Shown here: positions 1-9,518 of the stretch, in pieces
How positions within the stretch are numbered: the first letter of the stretch is position 1
Layout of the letters: every line of letters starts with the position of its first letter
Program-made: the position numbers and the translations under genes
Assembly (NCBI RefSeq): GCF_030758415.1
Contig: NZ_CP132334.1
Span: 2,802,001 to 2,866,000 of the forward strand
Source of the DNA: Parvularcula sp. IMCC14364
GTDB taxonomy: Bacteria; Pseudomonadota; Alphaproteobacteria; Caulobacterales; Parvularculaceae
Reading direction: 5' to 3'
Length of the DNA: 64,000 nt
The notes under the pieces: model-generated
What the model was told of the DNA's origin: nothing
The model's input: the letters and a program-made list of their open reading frames with translations, nothing else
Databases searched by the model: none

Positions 1-137
1 GTGTAATAGACTTTGGGATGGCCAAGCGCGCCGCCACTGCCGGAACAGGCGACACGGGCATCAGCCACAAATGTTACCTCTGGTACATCGCCAAGACGGG
101 CCAGAATTTGTTCTACGTCCACGGTCAGGTCAGCCAT
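1..137 (-). CDS. Zinc-finger (zf-CHCC, NDUFS6-like) protein, partial
   Basis: Partial gene: the start codon is at 137-135 and the C-terminus lies outside the window. The 45 visible residues end in a VAC-x4-GALGHPKVY block, the hallmark of the short zf-CHCC proteins related to the mitochondrial complex I subunit NDUFS6. These usually have about 60-80 residues, with a second Cys pair that would lie past the left edge. The usual CDGGGGALGHP is here CSGSGGALGHP. Family members are taken to bind one zinc ion; their bacterial role is not settled. The gene is divergent from the ABC ATPase that starts at 284, so the 146-base gap should hold both promoters. Confidence 0.7.
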   Translation of the reverse strand, partial: MADLTVDVEQILARLGDVPEVTFVADARVACSGSGGALGHPKVYY

Positions 138-283
138 TACGCAATCTCGTCACTTTGTTCAGGACGGTCCTTTTCATCCAGACCGGTTCGCAAATCAAGC
201 CATAGGGTTCATTCAGCCAATGCCCCACCAGCTTGACCTGCCTGCTGGAGACGTTGATACGTGGAAGCGGAAAGAGAGAGCTG

Positions 284-1270
284 ATGCCTGACGGACAGTC
301 CCTGAACAACAACACGCGCGATGTCAGCGACCAGAACTGGGCCATAGCCGCTCGCGGGGTCCGAAAGACCTATGCCGGCAGCAAGAAGTCACCGCCCAAG
401 GAGGCGCTGAAGGGAATCGACCTGCATATCCCCCAAGGCTCTATTTTCGGTCTTTTGGGTCCGAACGGGGCCGGCAAGTCCACTTTCATCAACATTCTGG
501 CAGGCCTGGTGAACAAAACCGCTGGTGATGTTTCGATCTGGGGTTTTGATATTGACAAAAACCCGCGTCAGGCCCGCGCATCCATCGGTGTCGTGCCACA
601 GGAAATTTCGTCTGATGTTTTCTTCACACCCAAGGAAGGTCTGGAGATTCAGGCCGGGCTCTACGGAGTGCCGAAAGAACAGCGCCGCACCATGGAAATC
701 CTGCGCAGGCTGGGCCTTGAAGATAAGGCCGACGCCTATGTGCGCCAGCTCTCCGGGGGCATGAAGCGCCGCCTGCTCGTGGCCAAGGCGATGGTTCATT
801 CCCCGCCTGTGCTTATCCTGGACGAACCAACCGCGGGTGTTGACATCGAACTGCGCAAACAGATGTGGGAACAGGTGATGGAACTGCACGCGCAAGGCGT
901 GACCGTGATCCTCACCACGCATTATCTGGAAGAAGCACAGGAATTGTGTGACACAATCGCCATTATCCACCACGGCAATGTGGTCACCTGCCAGCCAAAG
1001 TCAGCGCTGATAGCCTCACTCGACTCCAAAATGCTGATGATCACACCACAGGATGAGATCACTGCTGCCCCTGATCTGGGCGGCGCCTGCACCGCAGAAT
1101 TGCGCGATGACGGCAATCTTTATGTGTCTTACAAGCCCAGCTGCGTGGCGGTTTCAGATATCCTGAACGGCATCAATGATGCAGGTATCAGCGTAAAAGA
1201 CCTTTCCACCGTTGAGGCGGACCTCGAAGATGTCTTCATGGAAATGACCTATGGGAGTGACGGGGGCTGA
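284..1270 (+). CDS. ABC transporter ATP-binding protein (ABC-2 export type)
   Basis: Cytoplasmic ATPase of an ABC exporter, 328 residues. Walker A (GPNGAGKST) is near residue 60, the signature LSGGMKRR near 152 and Walker B (LILDEPTAGVD) near 173. A TTHYLEEA switch-histidine block follows, then an approximately 90-residue C-terminal extension as in multidrug/antibiotic or NodI/DrrA-like ATPases. I start at the ATG at 284, in frame with a possible upstream ATG at 233, because AAAGAGAGAG lies directly before it. No ABC-2 permease gene is adjacent on either side, so the membrane partner must be elsewhere. The substrate cannot be inferred. Confidence 0.88.
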   Translation: MPDGQSLNNNTRDVSDQNWAIAARGVRKTYAGSKKSPPKEALKGIDLHIPQGSIFGLLGPNGAGKSTFINILAGLVNKTAGDVSIWGFDIDKNPRQARASIGVVPQEISSDVFFTPKEGLEIQAGLYGVPKEQRRTMEILRRLGLEDKADAYVRQLSGGMKRRLLVAKAMVHSPPVLILDEPTAGVDIELRKQMWEQVMELHAQGVTVILTTHYLEEAQELCDTIAIIHHGNVVTCQPKSALIASLDSKMLMITPQDEITAAPDLGGACTAELRDDGNLYVSYKPSCVAVSDILNGINDAGISVKDLSTVEADLEDVFMEMTYGSDGG

Positions 1271-1363
1271 ACCTCTCCAAACCGTCCTTTGACAAGATGG
1301 TTAATTCCTGTTTCCATCCCTCAGCGGAGTTGGGCAACCTGAAACCTTGAGGGATGACGAGTC

Positions 1364-1960
1364 ATGTTAATGCGTTTTTCTGCTGCCCTGGCAGCAATGT
1401 TGGTTCTGATGCTGGCACCGGCCGCAACAGCCAAAGACCGATTGAATTTCACCGAAGGTACAGCCGTCTCACTGCCAACTCTGACCGGCCTTGCCGTCAA
1501 AGGCGGTGGCAAAGTCACTGTTTCTCCCGGGGACGGTTATTCCGTCACGGTGGTTGAAGGGGGCGAGAAAGTCGTTCTTTTCAGGGATGGTAATGCCTTG
1601 CAGATTGAATGCGCCCGTCCCTGCCGCGGCAACATCACCCGCATTATTGAAGTCACAGCACCCAGCGGTGGCGTTATGACCAACCTCGCTGTTGCGGGCG
1701 GCGGCTCGATCACGATCGCGGATGGCTTTGACAGTGTGTCCGAACTGAACGCAGCAGTCGTCGGTGGCGGCGCGCTACAGGCTTTCGACCTTCGCGCAAC
1801 TGACGTGAATGCTGCAGTTACAGGTGGCGGGTCAATTCAGGTAAATGTGTCAGGTGATCTGAGCGCCGCGATCGTCGGAGGCGGCAGCATCGTCTATGAC
1901 GGTACGCCGGCAGATATCAGCCGCAGCACAATCGGCGGCGGCTCTATCGGCCCGCGGTAA
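1364..1960 (+). CDS. Exported DUF2807-like (head-GIN) protein, copy 1
   Basis: 198 residues with an N-terminal signal peptide (hydrophobic to about residue 22, AATA|KD). The mature part is built of short glycine-triplet repeats (GGG followed by S/A-I/L) about every 18-22 residues, the pattern of DUF2807 head-GIN beta-helix proteins. One conserved CARPCRGN segment near residue 86 could form a disulfide in the periplasm. GAGGGA lies 10 bases before the ATG. The next gene is a clear paralogue 21 bases downstream, so the two are probably co-transcribed. A TTGACA at 1289-1294 could be a -35 box, but no good -10 follows it. Function unknown. Confidence 0.75.
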   Translation: MLMRFSAALAAMLVLMLAPAATAKDRLNFTEGTAVSLPTLTGLAVKGGGKVTVSPGDGYSVTVVEGGEKVVLFRDGNALQIECARPCRGNITRIIEVTAPSGGVMTNLAVAGGGSITIADGFDSVSELNAAVVGGGALQAFDLRATDVNAAVTGGGSIQVNVSGDLSAAIVGGGSIVYDGTPADISRSTIGGGSIGPR

Positions 1961-1981
1961 ACAACGAGAGGCAGGGGAAAC

Positions 1982-2569
1982 ATGGTTTTTGCACGGATCG
2001 CAGGTGGACTGGTCGGCCTGATACTGATGATGGCCATGACAGCAGTTGTCGCCAAGGATAACCTTCCATTCCGGCAGGGATCACCGATCCAGCTCTCTCC
2101 CTTCTCAACGCTTGTTCTGCGCGGCGGCGGCGAAGTTACAGTCCGCCCCTCAACCGCCTGGTCAGCCACTGTTGTTCAGGGAGGTGATCTTGTTGCCATG
2201 TACACTGATGATGGCAATCTATTGATAGAATGCAAACGCCCCTGTCGTGGCAATGCACGCCGCATCATTGAAGTGCGCGTGCCGTATGCGACGGACCTGA
2301 AAATTGAAAATGGCGGTGTTATCAATGTTTCCGCCGGCTTTCAGGCACAGCAGAAACTGACTGCCGCCGTAACAGCTGGCGGCACGATAAATGCCTTTGA
2401 TCTGCAAGCGGCGGATATTGAGGCAACGATCCGTGGTGGCGGCACTATTAACGTCACCGCGACAACGACGTTGACAGCAAATGTGCTGGGCAATGGCATC
2501 GTGACCTATGGCGGTGCCCCGCGCGTGCGTCAGGACATCACGGGCCGCGGGCAGGTTCTCCCACGCTAG
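1982..2569 (+). CDS. Exported DUF2807-like (head-GIN) protein, copy 2
   Basis: 195 residues, a tandem paralogue of the gene before it. It has a signal peptide (TAVVA|KD), the same KD-x-L start of the mature chain, a GGGEVTV/VVQGG segment, a CKRPCRGN cysteine pair aligned with CARPCRGN of copy 1, and regular GG-G-T-I-N repeats. The two differ mainly in the repeat turns, where copy 1 has GGGSI and copy 2 GGGTI or AGGTI. The ribosome site AGGGGAAAC sits just before the ATG. The conserved paired cysteines and export signals point to a periplasmic or surface role; nothing more can be read from sequence. Confidence 0.73.
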   Translation: MVFARIAGGLVGLILMMAMTAVVAKDNLPFRQGSPIQLSPFSTLVLRGGGEVTVRPSTAWSATVVQGGDLVAMYTDDGNLLIECKRPCRGNARRIIEVRVPYATDLKIENGGVINVSAGFQAQQKLTAAVTAGGTINAFDLQAADIEATIRGGGTINVTATTTLTANVLGNGIVTYGGAPRVRQDITGRGQVLPR

Positions 2570-2578
2570 GAAGATTTT

Positions 2579-3496
2579 CTACCCGGCCTTGAAATCCTTG
2601 TAATCTGCACAGACCTTGCCTTCAGGCAGGCCTTTGGAGATGTATTCACGCAAGGCAGCCGCAGCCACGTCATTATCTTCCGGCAGATCGTCAGGCTGGA
2701 TAGGCGGGCCAATCGTGATCTTGAAGGTTCTGCCTTTTTTATTCAGCAATTCGTGGAACAGCGTCATGTCACGCAATTCTTCATTTACATTCCAGAACCA
2801 GTAATAAAGCCAGGAATTCCGGCTGACCATGTGTGCAGGCAGGATCGGACACTCATACTTTTTCGGTAACTGCGCGACAGTATTCATCCAGGGTTGCTCC
2901 GTGAGCACCTTGTTTTCATCCATGAACGCAATCCGTCCGGACGGAAACAGAACAACCGCCATACCGGCCCTGAATGCTTTGGCCGTATTGACCAGCGTCT
3001 CGCGCGATTTGGCCCGTGACTTGTCTGTCTGGCGCCAGGGCACAGCGATAATCATGTCTTTCAGGTGCTGATTCAAACGCACCGCATCTTCATTGGCAAA
3101 GAACGTCATATCAGGACGTTTCTGTTTGAGCACGTCGTAAATCGCGACACCATCCGCAATGCCCGAGGGATGATTCAGTGCCATCAGGAAAGCGCCATCT
3201 TCCGGCACATGTTCCAGACCGCTTATATCGAGGTTCATGTCCAGCATCTCGCTGACATATTCAAAAGCATCAATCGCCGGGTAATTACCCGCCTCATCCA
3301 CCATCTGTACAGCGCGCTTATAGCCTAGCAATTTATTCAGCACGATCCGGTATACCGGCCACCAGCGGCTGCGGCTCAACTTCTTGGCACGCTCCAGGAT
3401 CAACTGATCCACGATGTGATTGTATTTCTTCGCATGGGCAACGACCCGGCCACGTCGCCGGATTTCTGCCTTGCTCAGCTGTTCTGTCTCAGTCAT
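2579..3496 (-). CDS. PlsC-like glycerolipid acyltransferase
   Basis: 305 residues. The NHPSGIADG segment near residue 108 corresponds to acyltransferase motif I (H-x4/5-D), and LFPSGRIAF near 183 to the FPEG-type acceptor-binding motif, both typical of PlsC/lyso-lipid acyltransferases that transfer acyl chains from acyl-CoA or acyl-ACP to glycerolipid acceptors at the membrane. The N-terminal 60 residues are basic and hydrophilic. The gene follows rph on the same strand after 53 bases and could be co-transcribed. The exact acceptor (lysophosphatidate, lyso-ornithine lipid or other) is not identifiable. Confidence 0.72.
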   Translation of the reverse strand: MTETEQLSKAEIRRRGRVVAHAKKYNHIVDQLILERAKKLSRSRWWPVYRIVLNKLLGYKRAVQMVDEAGNYPAIDAFEYVSEMLDMNLDISGLEHVPEDGAFLMALNHPSGIADGVAIYDVLKQKRPDMTFFANEDAVRLNQHLKDMIIAVPWRQTDKSRAKSRETLVNTAKAFRAGMAVVLFPSGRIAFMDENKVLTEQPWMNTVAQLPKKYECPILPAHMVSRNSWLYYWFWNVNEELRDMTLFHELLNKKGRTFKITIGPPIQPDDLPEDNDVAAAALREYISKGLPEGKVCADYKDFKAG

Positions 3497-3549
3497 TGGA
3501 CGATCCTAAAGCCGTTTCAGCCTCAATGCCAGCACCGGCAACACGCAGG

Positions 3550-4260
3550 TCAGAGCGCTTCTGCCTGGATGGTTTTCAGGTCCGTGCAGGCATTTTTGGC
3601 GAGTGTCAGCAATGCCATGAATTGCTCTTCCGTAAACGGATCGCCTTCTGCCGTCCCCTGAATTTCAACAATGCCACCTGAACCAGTCAGAACGAAATTG
3701 GCATCTGCCTGAGCTGTTGAATCTTCTGCATAATCAAGGTCGCAGACAGGTGCGCCTCCAACCAGGCCACAGGAAATAGCCGCAACACTGTCCGTCAACG
3801 GCAGCTCTTTGATGATGCCCTGCTCAACACCCCAGTTCAGGCACTGTTTCAGCGCCACAAATGCCCCGGTAATTGAGGCTGTCCGCGTACCGCCATCAGC
3901 TTGTATCACATCGCAATCAAGCATGATCTGCCGCTCGCCCAGTTTTTTGAGATCAACGACCGCACGCAGGGAGCGCCCGATAAGACGCTGAATTTCCTGA
4001 GTGCGACCGGACTGGCTGATGGATTTTGCTTCACGGCGCATCCGTGAATGGGTCGAACGCGGCAACATGCCATATTCCGCCGTCACCCAGCCGCGCCCTT
4101 CGCCACGCAACCATGGGGGCGTGCTCTCGTCCCAGCTTGCAGTGCACAGCACATGCGTGTCGCCAAATTTGACCAGGCAGGAACCTTCGGCATGTTTGGC
4201 ATATCCCGGTTCCAGCGTCACGGAACGCATTTCATTAAAAGCCCGGCCAGATGGTCGCAT
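3550..4260 (-). CDS. rph: Ribonuclease PH
   Basis: Phosphorolytic 3'-5' exoribonuclease that trims tRNA 3' ends, using phosphate and releasing nucleoside diphosphates. The 236 residues match the usual length. Landmarks are the N-terminal MRPSGR, the [19 protein letters not shown] block with the phosphate-binding GR-T segment ([16 protein letters not shown]), the [19 protein letters not shown] motif, and the C-terminal EIQGTAEG. In many alphaproteobacteria rph is followed by rdgB and faces hrcA; here an acyltransferase follows and an anion symporter is divergent, so the usual neighbours are absent. Confidence 0.97.
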   Translation of the reverse strand: MRPSGRAFNEMRSVTLEPGYAKHAEGSCLVKFGDTHVLCTASWDESTPPWLRGEGRGWVTAEYGMLPRSTHSRMRREAKSISQSGRTQEIQRLIGRSLRAVVDLKKLGERQIMLDCDVIQADGGTRTASITGAFVALKQCLNWGVEQGIIKELPLTDSVAAISCGLVGGAPVCDLDYAEDSTAQADANFVLTGSGGIVEIQGTAEGDPFTEEQFMALLTLAKNACTDLKTIQAEAL

Positions 4261-4419
4261 GAGGAATTCCTTTTCAGAGAGGGCGCATGAACAGGCATCT
4301 CCCTAGCCGCCCTCCCGCCCGATGTCGAGCCTCACCCGCTCAGCCTGAACCGGAAACACATTTCCGAACATTCTCAATGTAACGGAATATGTTAGGGTCC
4401 AATAAAGAGGAGGGTTTGA

Positions 4420-5895
4420 ATGTCAGCAGATCAGCGTGAGGGAGTCCCGCAGGGTTTGACACAGCGTATCGGGCTTTTTCTGGGGCCCTTGCTGGCCGTT
4501 GGATTATATGCGCTGGGCGCCCCCGAAGGCCTGTCACAGGCCGGATGGGTCGTGGCCTGCCTGACTGTCCTGATGGCTGTCTGGTGGGTAAGCGAGGCGA
4601 TCCCGATCCCTGTCACGGCATTGCTACCGCTTGTTGTGCTGCCGGCCACAGGCGTGATGCCGATCAGCGAAGCTGCTGTCGGTTATGCCAACCGTGTTGT
4701 GATCCTGCTGATGGGGGGCTTCATCATTGCCAAATCGGTCGAGCGCTGGAACCTGCATACGCGCATTGCCCTCAATATTGTGGCACGCGCGGGCAGCAAT
4801 CCGGCAGCCCTGATCGGCGGTTTCATGCTGGCCTCAGCCCTCTTGTCCATGTGGATTTCCAATACGGCCACCACCATTATGCTGGCCCCGATTGCGCTGT
4901 CAGTCGCCCGCTCGGTTCTGGGCGATGACATGGATGCGCCATTCACCCTCGCGATCCTGCTGGCCATTCCTTATAGCGCATCAATCGGCGGGCTTGGCAC
5001 GCCGGTGGGCACGCCAACCAACCTGATTGTTATCTCCTACCTTGAAGACCAGTTTGGCCTGTCTATCAGTTTTGACCAGTGGATGATGCTTGGCCTCCCG
5101 GTTGTCGCCCTTATGTTGCCGGCCGCATGGCTGGTCTTGACCCGCTGGGGACTGAAACTGGAAGTGCGCTCAGGGGCTGCTGGCGCAGCAGCTGTGCGTG
5201 AGCGGCTCAGCAGCCTTGGGCGCATGAGCACACCTGAATTCCGGGTTCTTGTCTGTTTTCTGACCATCGCCCTGTTCTGGATGTTCCGGCGCCCGCTGAA
5301 CAGCCTTGAGCTATTTGGCGTACAGCCGCTTGCGGGGTTCACGGATCATGTCATCGCGATTGCAGGCGCCATCCTGATGTTTCTCGTGCCATCCGGCGAC
5401 AGGAAAAGGCGCGGCGCATTGCTGGACTGGCAAACAGCCGAGCAGATTCCCTGGGGCGTCTTGCTGTTGTTCGGCGGCGGTCTCAGCCTGGCGAGCGCGA
5501 TTAGCGGTACGGGCCTTGCGGCATGGCTGGGTGACCAGATGGGCGGCGTCGCCACGCTGCCCCTGATCCTCATCATGCTCACACTGGTGATATTCGTGAT
5601 CTTTGCCACAGAACTGACCAGTAATGTGGCGACTGTTTCCGCCCTGCTGCCCGTCATCGGTGCCATTGCCACAGGCGGCGAGATGAACCCGTTACTACTC
5701 GCAGCCCCGGCTGCCATGGCGGCAAGCTGTGCCTTTATGCTGCCCATCGCGACCGGGCCCAACGCAATCGTCTTCGCGACGGGCCATGTCCCTATCCGCA
5801 AGATGGCCGCTGTTGGTTTGCGTCTGAATGCCATCGGGATTATTCTGATAACACTGGCCGTTTATTTCATCGCGCCGCGCGTCTTCGGCACCTGA
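4420..5895 (+). CDS. DASS/SLC13-family sodium-coupled anion symporter
   Basis: Inner-membrane transporter of 491 residues with about 11 hydrophobic segments. It carries the DASS signatures: an SNTATTIM segment (WISNTATTIMLAPIA) near residue 146, the paired loop GGLGTPVGTPTN near 189, and a second half-site ELTSNVATVSALLP near 398. These SNT-like motifs bind sodium and the carboxylate or sulfate substrate in the family. A strong ribosome site, GAGGAGG, precedes the ATG. Likely substrates are C4-dicarboxylates or sulfate, but sequence alone does not separate them. It is divergent from rph across 159 bases. Confidence 0.9.
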   Translation: MSADQREGVPQGLTQRIGLFLGPLLAVGLYALGAPEGLSQAGWVVACLTVLMAVWWVSEAIPIPVTALLPLVVLPATGVMPISEAAVGYANRVVILLMGGFIIAKSVERWNLHTRIALNIVARAGSNPAALIGGFMLASALLSMWISNTATTIMLAPIALSVARSVLGDDMDAPFTLAILLAIPYSASIGGLGTPVGTPTNLIVISYLEDQFGLSISFDQWMMLGLPVVALMLPAAWLVLTRWGLKLEVRSGAAGAAAVRERLSSLGRMSTPEFRVLVCFLTIALFWMFRRPLNSLELFGVQPLAGFTDHVIAIAGAILMFLVPSGDRKRRGALLDWQTAEQIPWGVLLLFGGGLSLASAISGTGLAAWLGDQMGGVATLPLILIMLTLVIFVIFATELTSNVATVSALLPVIGAIATGGEMNPLLLAAPAAMAASCAFMLPIATGPNAIVFATGHVPIRKMAAVGLRLNAIGIILITLAVYFIAPRVFGT

Positions 5896-5979
5896 CAGGA
5901 CACACACAACGGCACGTGATTTCGACTTATCGCGTTATTCGTGCTATAGGACCCAGACATTTGAAGAGGAGTTTTCATT

Positions 5980-6477
5980 ATGCCCATCCCTCGTCCCTTT
6001 ATCGCAGGCTTTGCCGCCCTGGCCCTGGCGGCGTGTGCCAGCACGGTGCCAGCCTATCAGCAGGCCGGTTCTGACAGAAGTTACGGCTATCGTGACACAG
6101 CGATTGAAAGCAACCGCTACCGGATCAGCTATCGCGCGAAAAATTCCAGCGTTGCCAGTGATTACGCCTTGTTGCGGGCCGCAGAGCTGACACTTTCCAA
6201 TGGCTATGACTGGTTTGAGATTGTCAGTGCCGATACAGAAAACAGTGCCAGGCGAAACGGTACCGGATCTTCCGTCAGGGTCGGTGGCTCCACCGGCAGT
6301 TATGGCAGCGGTGTTGGCGTTGGAATCGGGATCGGACTTGGCGGCGGGCAATCCTCTACGGAGAGCGTCCGGATCCTCGAGATCATCATGGGCGAAGGCG
6401 ACAAGCCAAACTCTCCCAATGCCTATGACGCCCGGACAGTACAGCAGAATATCCGTCCTGTTATGAATGCAAGATAG
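5980..6477 (+). CDS. CC0125/CC1285-family lipoprotein
   Basis: 165 residues. The N-terminus has a lipoprotein signal with lipobox ALAAC (Cys near residue 19), so the product should be lipid-anchored in the envelope. The conserved block GYRDTAIESNRYRISYR, with ALLRAAELTLSNGYDWFEIV, identifies the CC0125/CC1285 family, named after Caulobacter proteins of unknown function. The C-terminal half has a glycine-rich run and an ILEI-M-GEGDKP segment. GAAGAGGAG lies before the ATG. It is convergent with the Nramp gene; a short GGGGAT/ATCCCC dyad lies in the 14-base gap, without a T run. Confidence 0.85.
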   Translation: MPIPRPFIAGFAALALAACASTVPAYQQAGSDRSYGYRDTAIESNRYRISYRAKNSSVASDYALLRAAELTLSNGYDWFEIVSADTENSARRNGTGSSVRVGGSTGSYGSGVGVGIGIGLGGGQSSTESVRILEIIMGEGDKPNSPNAYDARTVQQNIRPVMNAR

Positions 6478-6491
6478 CCGGGGATAATCCC

Positions 6492-7715
6492 CTACCCCCC
6501 TGTCAGGCGCGCGATCACAAGCCAGATGAGTCGTGCGCCAATCAGGAATGTCACGAGAACCACCAGTCCGCCCAATATATTGGCCGTCAGAGAGTTTACC
6601 TTCTCGCCAAGGATTGTCCTCTGGTTCATGGCATAGAGCAGAAAGACCGCGATGATTGGCAACAGCAAGCCGTTGGCGAGCTGTGCAAAAAGAATCACGG
6701 CAACTGGCCTGATGCCGGAAAGGGCAACCACCGTGCCAACAATCAGAACACTGAGGGCCACCAACCGGAAAGTCCGTGCCTTGCTGCCGCCTTTCAGGTC
6801 GAAACATTCGCTTACCGCGTAAGCTGTCGCCAGCGGCGCTGTGATTGCAGATGATAGGCCGGCAGCAAAAAGACCAATAGCGACCAGTCCAGCCGCAGCC
6901 GATCCAAAGCCTGGCTCCAGCTGACGAGACATGTCACCGGCATTTTCAACCACAAGACCGCTGCCAAAGACAGTCGCCGCCGCTGTGGACAGGATCAGAA
7001 TGGAGACGAGCCCTCCAAGGCCCACAGATACAAATGTGTCACGCCGGGCCTGCCCCACAGCATCTTCGCCCTGCCAGCGCCCGCGTGACGCAGCGGCGTG
7101 CAGAAACAGATTATAAGGCACAACCGTTGTACCGATTAGGGCGAGCACAAGGGTGAGGCTGCCCGCTGGTATCGAGGGCCTCAAGCCGGCGAGGAACGGC
7201 CCAGGATCGGGCCTGACGACAAAGACCGCAATCAGAAAAGACAGGGCCATAATCAGCACCAAGCCTATCAGGCATTGCTCCAGCACACGATACGTACCCC
7301 GCCAGAGCAGAATGCCTGCGATCAAGGCCGTAACCGCGACATAGACCTCAAACGGGAGGCCCGTTTGTTCCAGCAACGTTGCCAGACCAAGCGCTGAGCC
7401 CGCAATGTTACCGGACTCATAAGCTGCATTGCCGATATAAAGCGCCGATAGCACCAGCCCAATGGCCGCATATCTGAATGCAGGCGATGGAAATGTCTGT
7501 ATCAGGACGGCACCCAGCCCCTTGCCAGAGACAACACCCAGCCGGGCAGACATTTCCTGCAGAATTATGGCAGAAACCGTTGCGAAAACGAGCGCCCAGA
7601 CGAGGGCGAAACCAAAACTCGCCCCTGCTACTGTGCAGGCCGTGACTGTACCCGGTCCAATAAACGCAGCAGCAACAAGTGCTCCCGGCCCTAATGGCAG
7701 TTTGATGCCGCGCAT
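6492..7715 (-). CDS. Nramp-family transporter with non-canonical metal-site motifs
   Basis: 407-residue inner-membrane protein with about 11 membrane helices. It belongs to the Nramp (SLC11) superfamily by the helix 1 region (LVAAAFIGPGTVTA), the QEMSARLG segment and the helix 6 region (GTTVVPYNLFLHAA). Canonical Nramp metal transporters have DPGN in helix 1 and MPHN in helix 6; here these are GPGT (residues 20-23) and VPYN. The metal-binding Asp, Asn and Met are therefore absent, so Mn/Fe transport should not be assumed. I take the ATG at 7715; a TTG three bases upstream is possible. The gene begins 5 bases after the pckA stop, suggesting translational coupling. Confidence 0.82.
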   Translation of the reverse strand: MRGIKLPLGPGALVAAAFIGPGTVTACTVAGASFGFALVWALVFATVSAIILQEMSARLGVVSGKGLGAVLIQTFPSPAFRYAAIGLVLSALYIGNAAYESGNIAGSALGLATLLEQTGLPFEVYVAVTALIAGILLWRGTYRVLEQCLIGLVLIMALSFLIAVFVVRPDPGPFLAGLRPSIPAGSLTLVLALIGTTVVPYNLFLHAAASRGRWQGEDAVGQARRDTFVSVGLGGLVSILILSTAAATVFGSGLVVENAGDMSRQLEPGFGSAAAGLVAIGLFAAGLSSAITAPLATAYAVSECFDLKGGSKARTFRLVALSVLIVGTVVALSGIRPVAVILFAQLANGLLLPIIAVFLLYAMNQRTILGEKVNSLTANILGGLVVLVTFLIGARLIWLVIARLTGG

Positions 7716-7720
7716 CAAAT

Positions 7721-9319
7721 TCAGACGCGCGGTGCGGCGGCTTTTACCTCGTCGCTGACATAGGCTTCAAATTTGCCGAAATTCTCGACGAACATGCCGG
7801 CCAGTTTCGCCGCCTGCGCATCATAGGCGGACGGATCTTTCCACGTCTCGCGCGGGTTCAGTGTCTTGGCGAGCACTTCGTTCGCCTCAAGCGGCACTTC
7901 AAAGCCGAATGTCTCGTCAGTGCGAAACTCTTTGTTATTGAGGGAACCATCCAGTGCGGCGTTTAACAGAAGCCGCGTCACCCGGATTGGCATCCGCTCA
8001 CCTTCGCCAAAAGGCCCACCTGTCCAGCCAGTGTTGACCAGCCAGCAGGTTACGTCATGCTCCTCAATCAGCCTGCCCAGCAAGTCGCCATAGACAGAGG
8101 GATGACGCGGCATGAACGGCGCGCCGAAACAGGTTGAGAATGTTGGCTGAGGCTCATTGCCAAGTCCCTTTTCTGTTCCCGCAACCTTGGCCGTGAAGCC
8201 GGAAAGAAAATGATACATTGCCTGCGCGGAGGTGAGCCGGGCAATCGGTGGCATGACCCCGAAAGCATCTGCCGTCAGCATAATGACGTTTTTGGGATGC
8301 CCCGCCACGCCGTCAAGATTGGCATTTGGAATAAACTCAATCGGATAGGCCCCGCGCGAATTTTCCGCCAGTGACGGGTCATCAAGATCCAGCGTGCGTG
8401 TGACCGGGTCCATCACCACATTTTCCAGCACTGTCCCGAAACGCTGTGTCGTCGCAAAGATTTCCGGTTCTGCCGTAGCTGACAGACGGATCATCTTGGC
8501 GTAACAGCCCCCCTCAAAATTGAACAGACCATATGGTGACCAGCCATGTTCATCATCACCGATCAGTTCACGATTCGGGTCTGCCGAGAGGGTCGTTTTA
8601 CCCGTGCCTGAAAGGCCGAAGAAAATCGCTGAATCGCCCTGCTTGCCCACATTGACCGAACAATGCATCGGCATGATGCCTTTTTCCGGCAACAGATAAT
8701 TCAAAATGGTGAAGACGGATTTTTTTGTTTCGCCCGCATAGGACGTACCACCAATCAGGATTGTCCGTCGGTCAAAATCACAGGCGATCACGGTATCCCC
8801 GTTAGTGCCATGACGGTCCGGGTTGGCCTGAAAACCCGGCAGATTCACGATTGTGAAACCGGACTGGAATTGCTCGAGTTCTCCTACATCAGGTCGGCGC
8901 AGCAAATGGCGAATGAACAGGGAATGCCAGGCAAGTTCGGTCACCACCCTGACACTCAGGCGATGGCGCGGGTCGGCCCCACCAAAAAGGTCCTGCACGA
9001 ACAGTTCCTTGCCTTCAGCATAGGCAATCATGTCTTCTTTCAGCGCGTCAAACTGCTCTGGCGATATCTCCGCTGCATTGTCCCACCAGATATTGCCTTC
9101 AGACGCATAGTGACGAACGATGAATTTATCCTTGGCGGAGCGTCCGGTATGTTTGCCTGTCTTCACGACAAGAGGCCCATGCAGGGCAATTTCGCCTTCT
9201 CCGCGTTGAACGGACAGCTCGTAAAGCGCGGGCTCTTTCAAGTTGAGATATGTCTTTTTGAGATTCCGGAAACCGATATCACCGAGCAAGGGCTCGGCAC
9301 CTAGCGCCGCTCCATCCAT
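7721..9319 (-). CDS. pckA: Phosphoenolpyruvate carboxykinase (ATP)
   Basis: Converts oxaloacetate and ATP to phosphoenolpyruvate, CO2 and ADP, the first committed step of gluconeogenesis, in the cytoplasm. 532 residues, the usual length. The kinase loop [16 protein letters not shown] and the metal-binding GDDEHGW follow each other near residues 240-265; [12 protein letters not shown] and the [10 protein letters not shown] region are also typical. I use the ATG at 9319 because GGAGG lies 7-8 bases upstream, rather than a codon six residues earlier. Divergent from ugd across 199 bases. The Nramp-like gene follows immediately downstream on the same strand. Confidence 0.97.
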   Translation of the reverse strand: MDGAALGAEPLLGDIGFRNLKKTYLNLKEPALYELSVQRGEGEIALHGPLVVKTGKHTGRSAKDKFIVRHYASEGNIWWDNAAEISPEQFDALKEDMIAYAEGKELFVQDLFGGADPRHRLSVRVVTELAWHSLFIRHLLRRPDVGELEQFQSGFTIVNLPGFQANPDRHGTNGDTVIACDFDRRTILIGGTSYAGETKKSVFTILNYLLPEKGIMPMHCSVNVGKQGDSAIFFGLSGTGKTTLSADPNRELIGDDEHGWSPYGLFNFEGGCYAKMIRLSATAEPEIFATTQRFGTVLENVVMDPVTRTLDLDDPSLAENSRGAYPIEFIPNANLDGVAGHPKNVIMLTADAFGVMPPIARLTSAQAMYHFLSGFTAKVAGTEKGLGNEPQPTFSTCFGAPFMPRHPSVYGDLLGRLIEEHDVTCWLVNTGWTGGPFGEGERMPIRVTRLLLNAALDGSLNNKEFRTDETFGFEVPLEANEVLAKTLNPRETWKDPSAYDAQAAKLAGMFVENFGKFEAYVSDEVKAAAPRV

Positions 9320-9518
9320 TATTATCCTCCAAACCACACTTTTTTATTTTTTCAAAGTTGCGCGTCCCTTTACAGGTTGCCCGGCAGCACTGCAAACTTT
9401 CACACGTGTTTTTTGCTGCTTTTTCATGGCCATCTGCACGACAGCAACGCTGGTCAAACGGAAAACAAGCGCGTAAGGAACCCCTCACTTAAATGGCTCA
9501 GAATGAAGGAGTAAGCCC

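Noticed and set aside
6480-6492. GGGGAT/ATCCCC dyad as a terminator
   Set aside because: Stem of five to six bases, no T run on either side.
9279-9488. 69-codon minus-strand ORF overlapping the pckA start
   Set aside because: Cys-rich nonsense frame over the pckA leader; the pckA start with GGAGG is clear.
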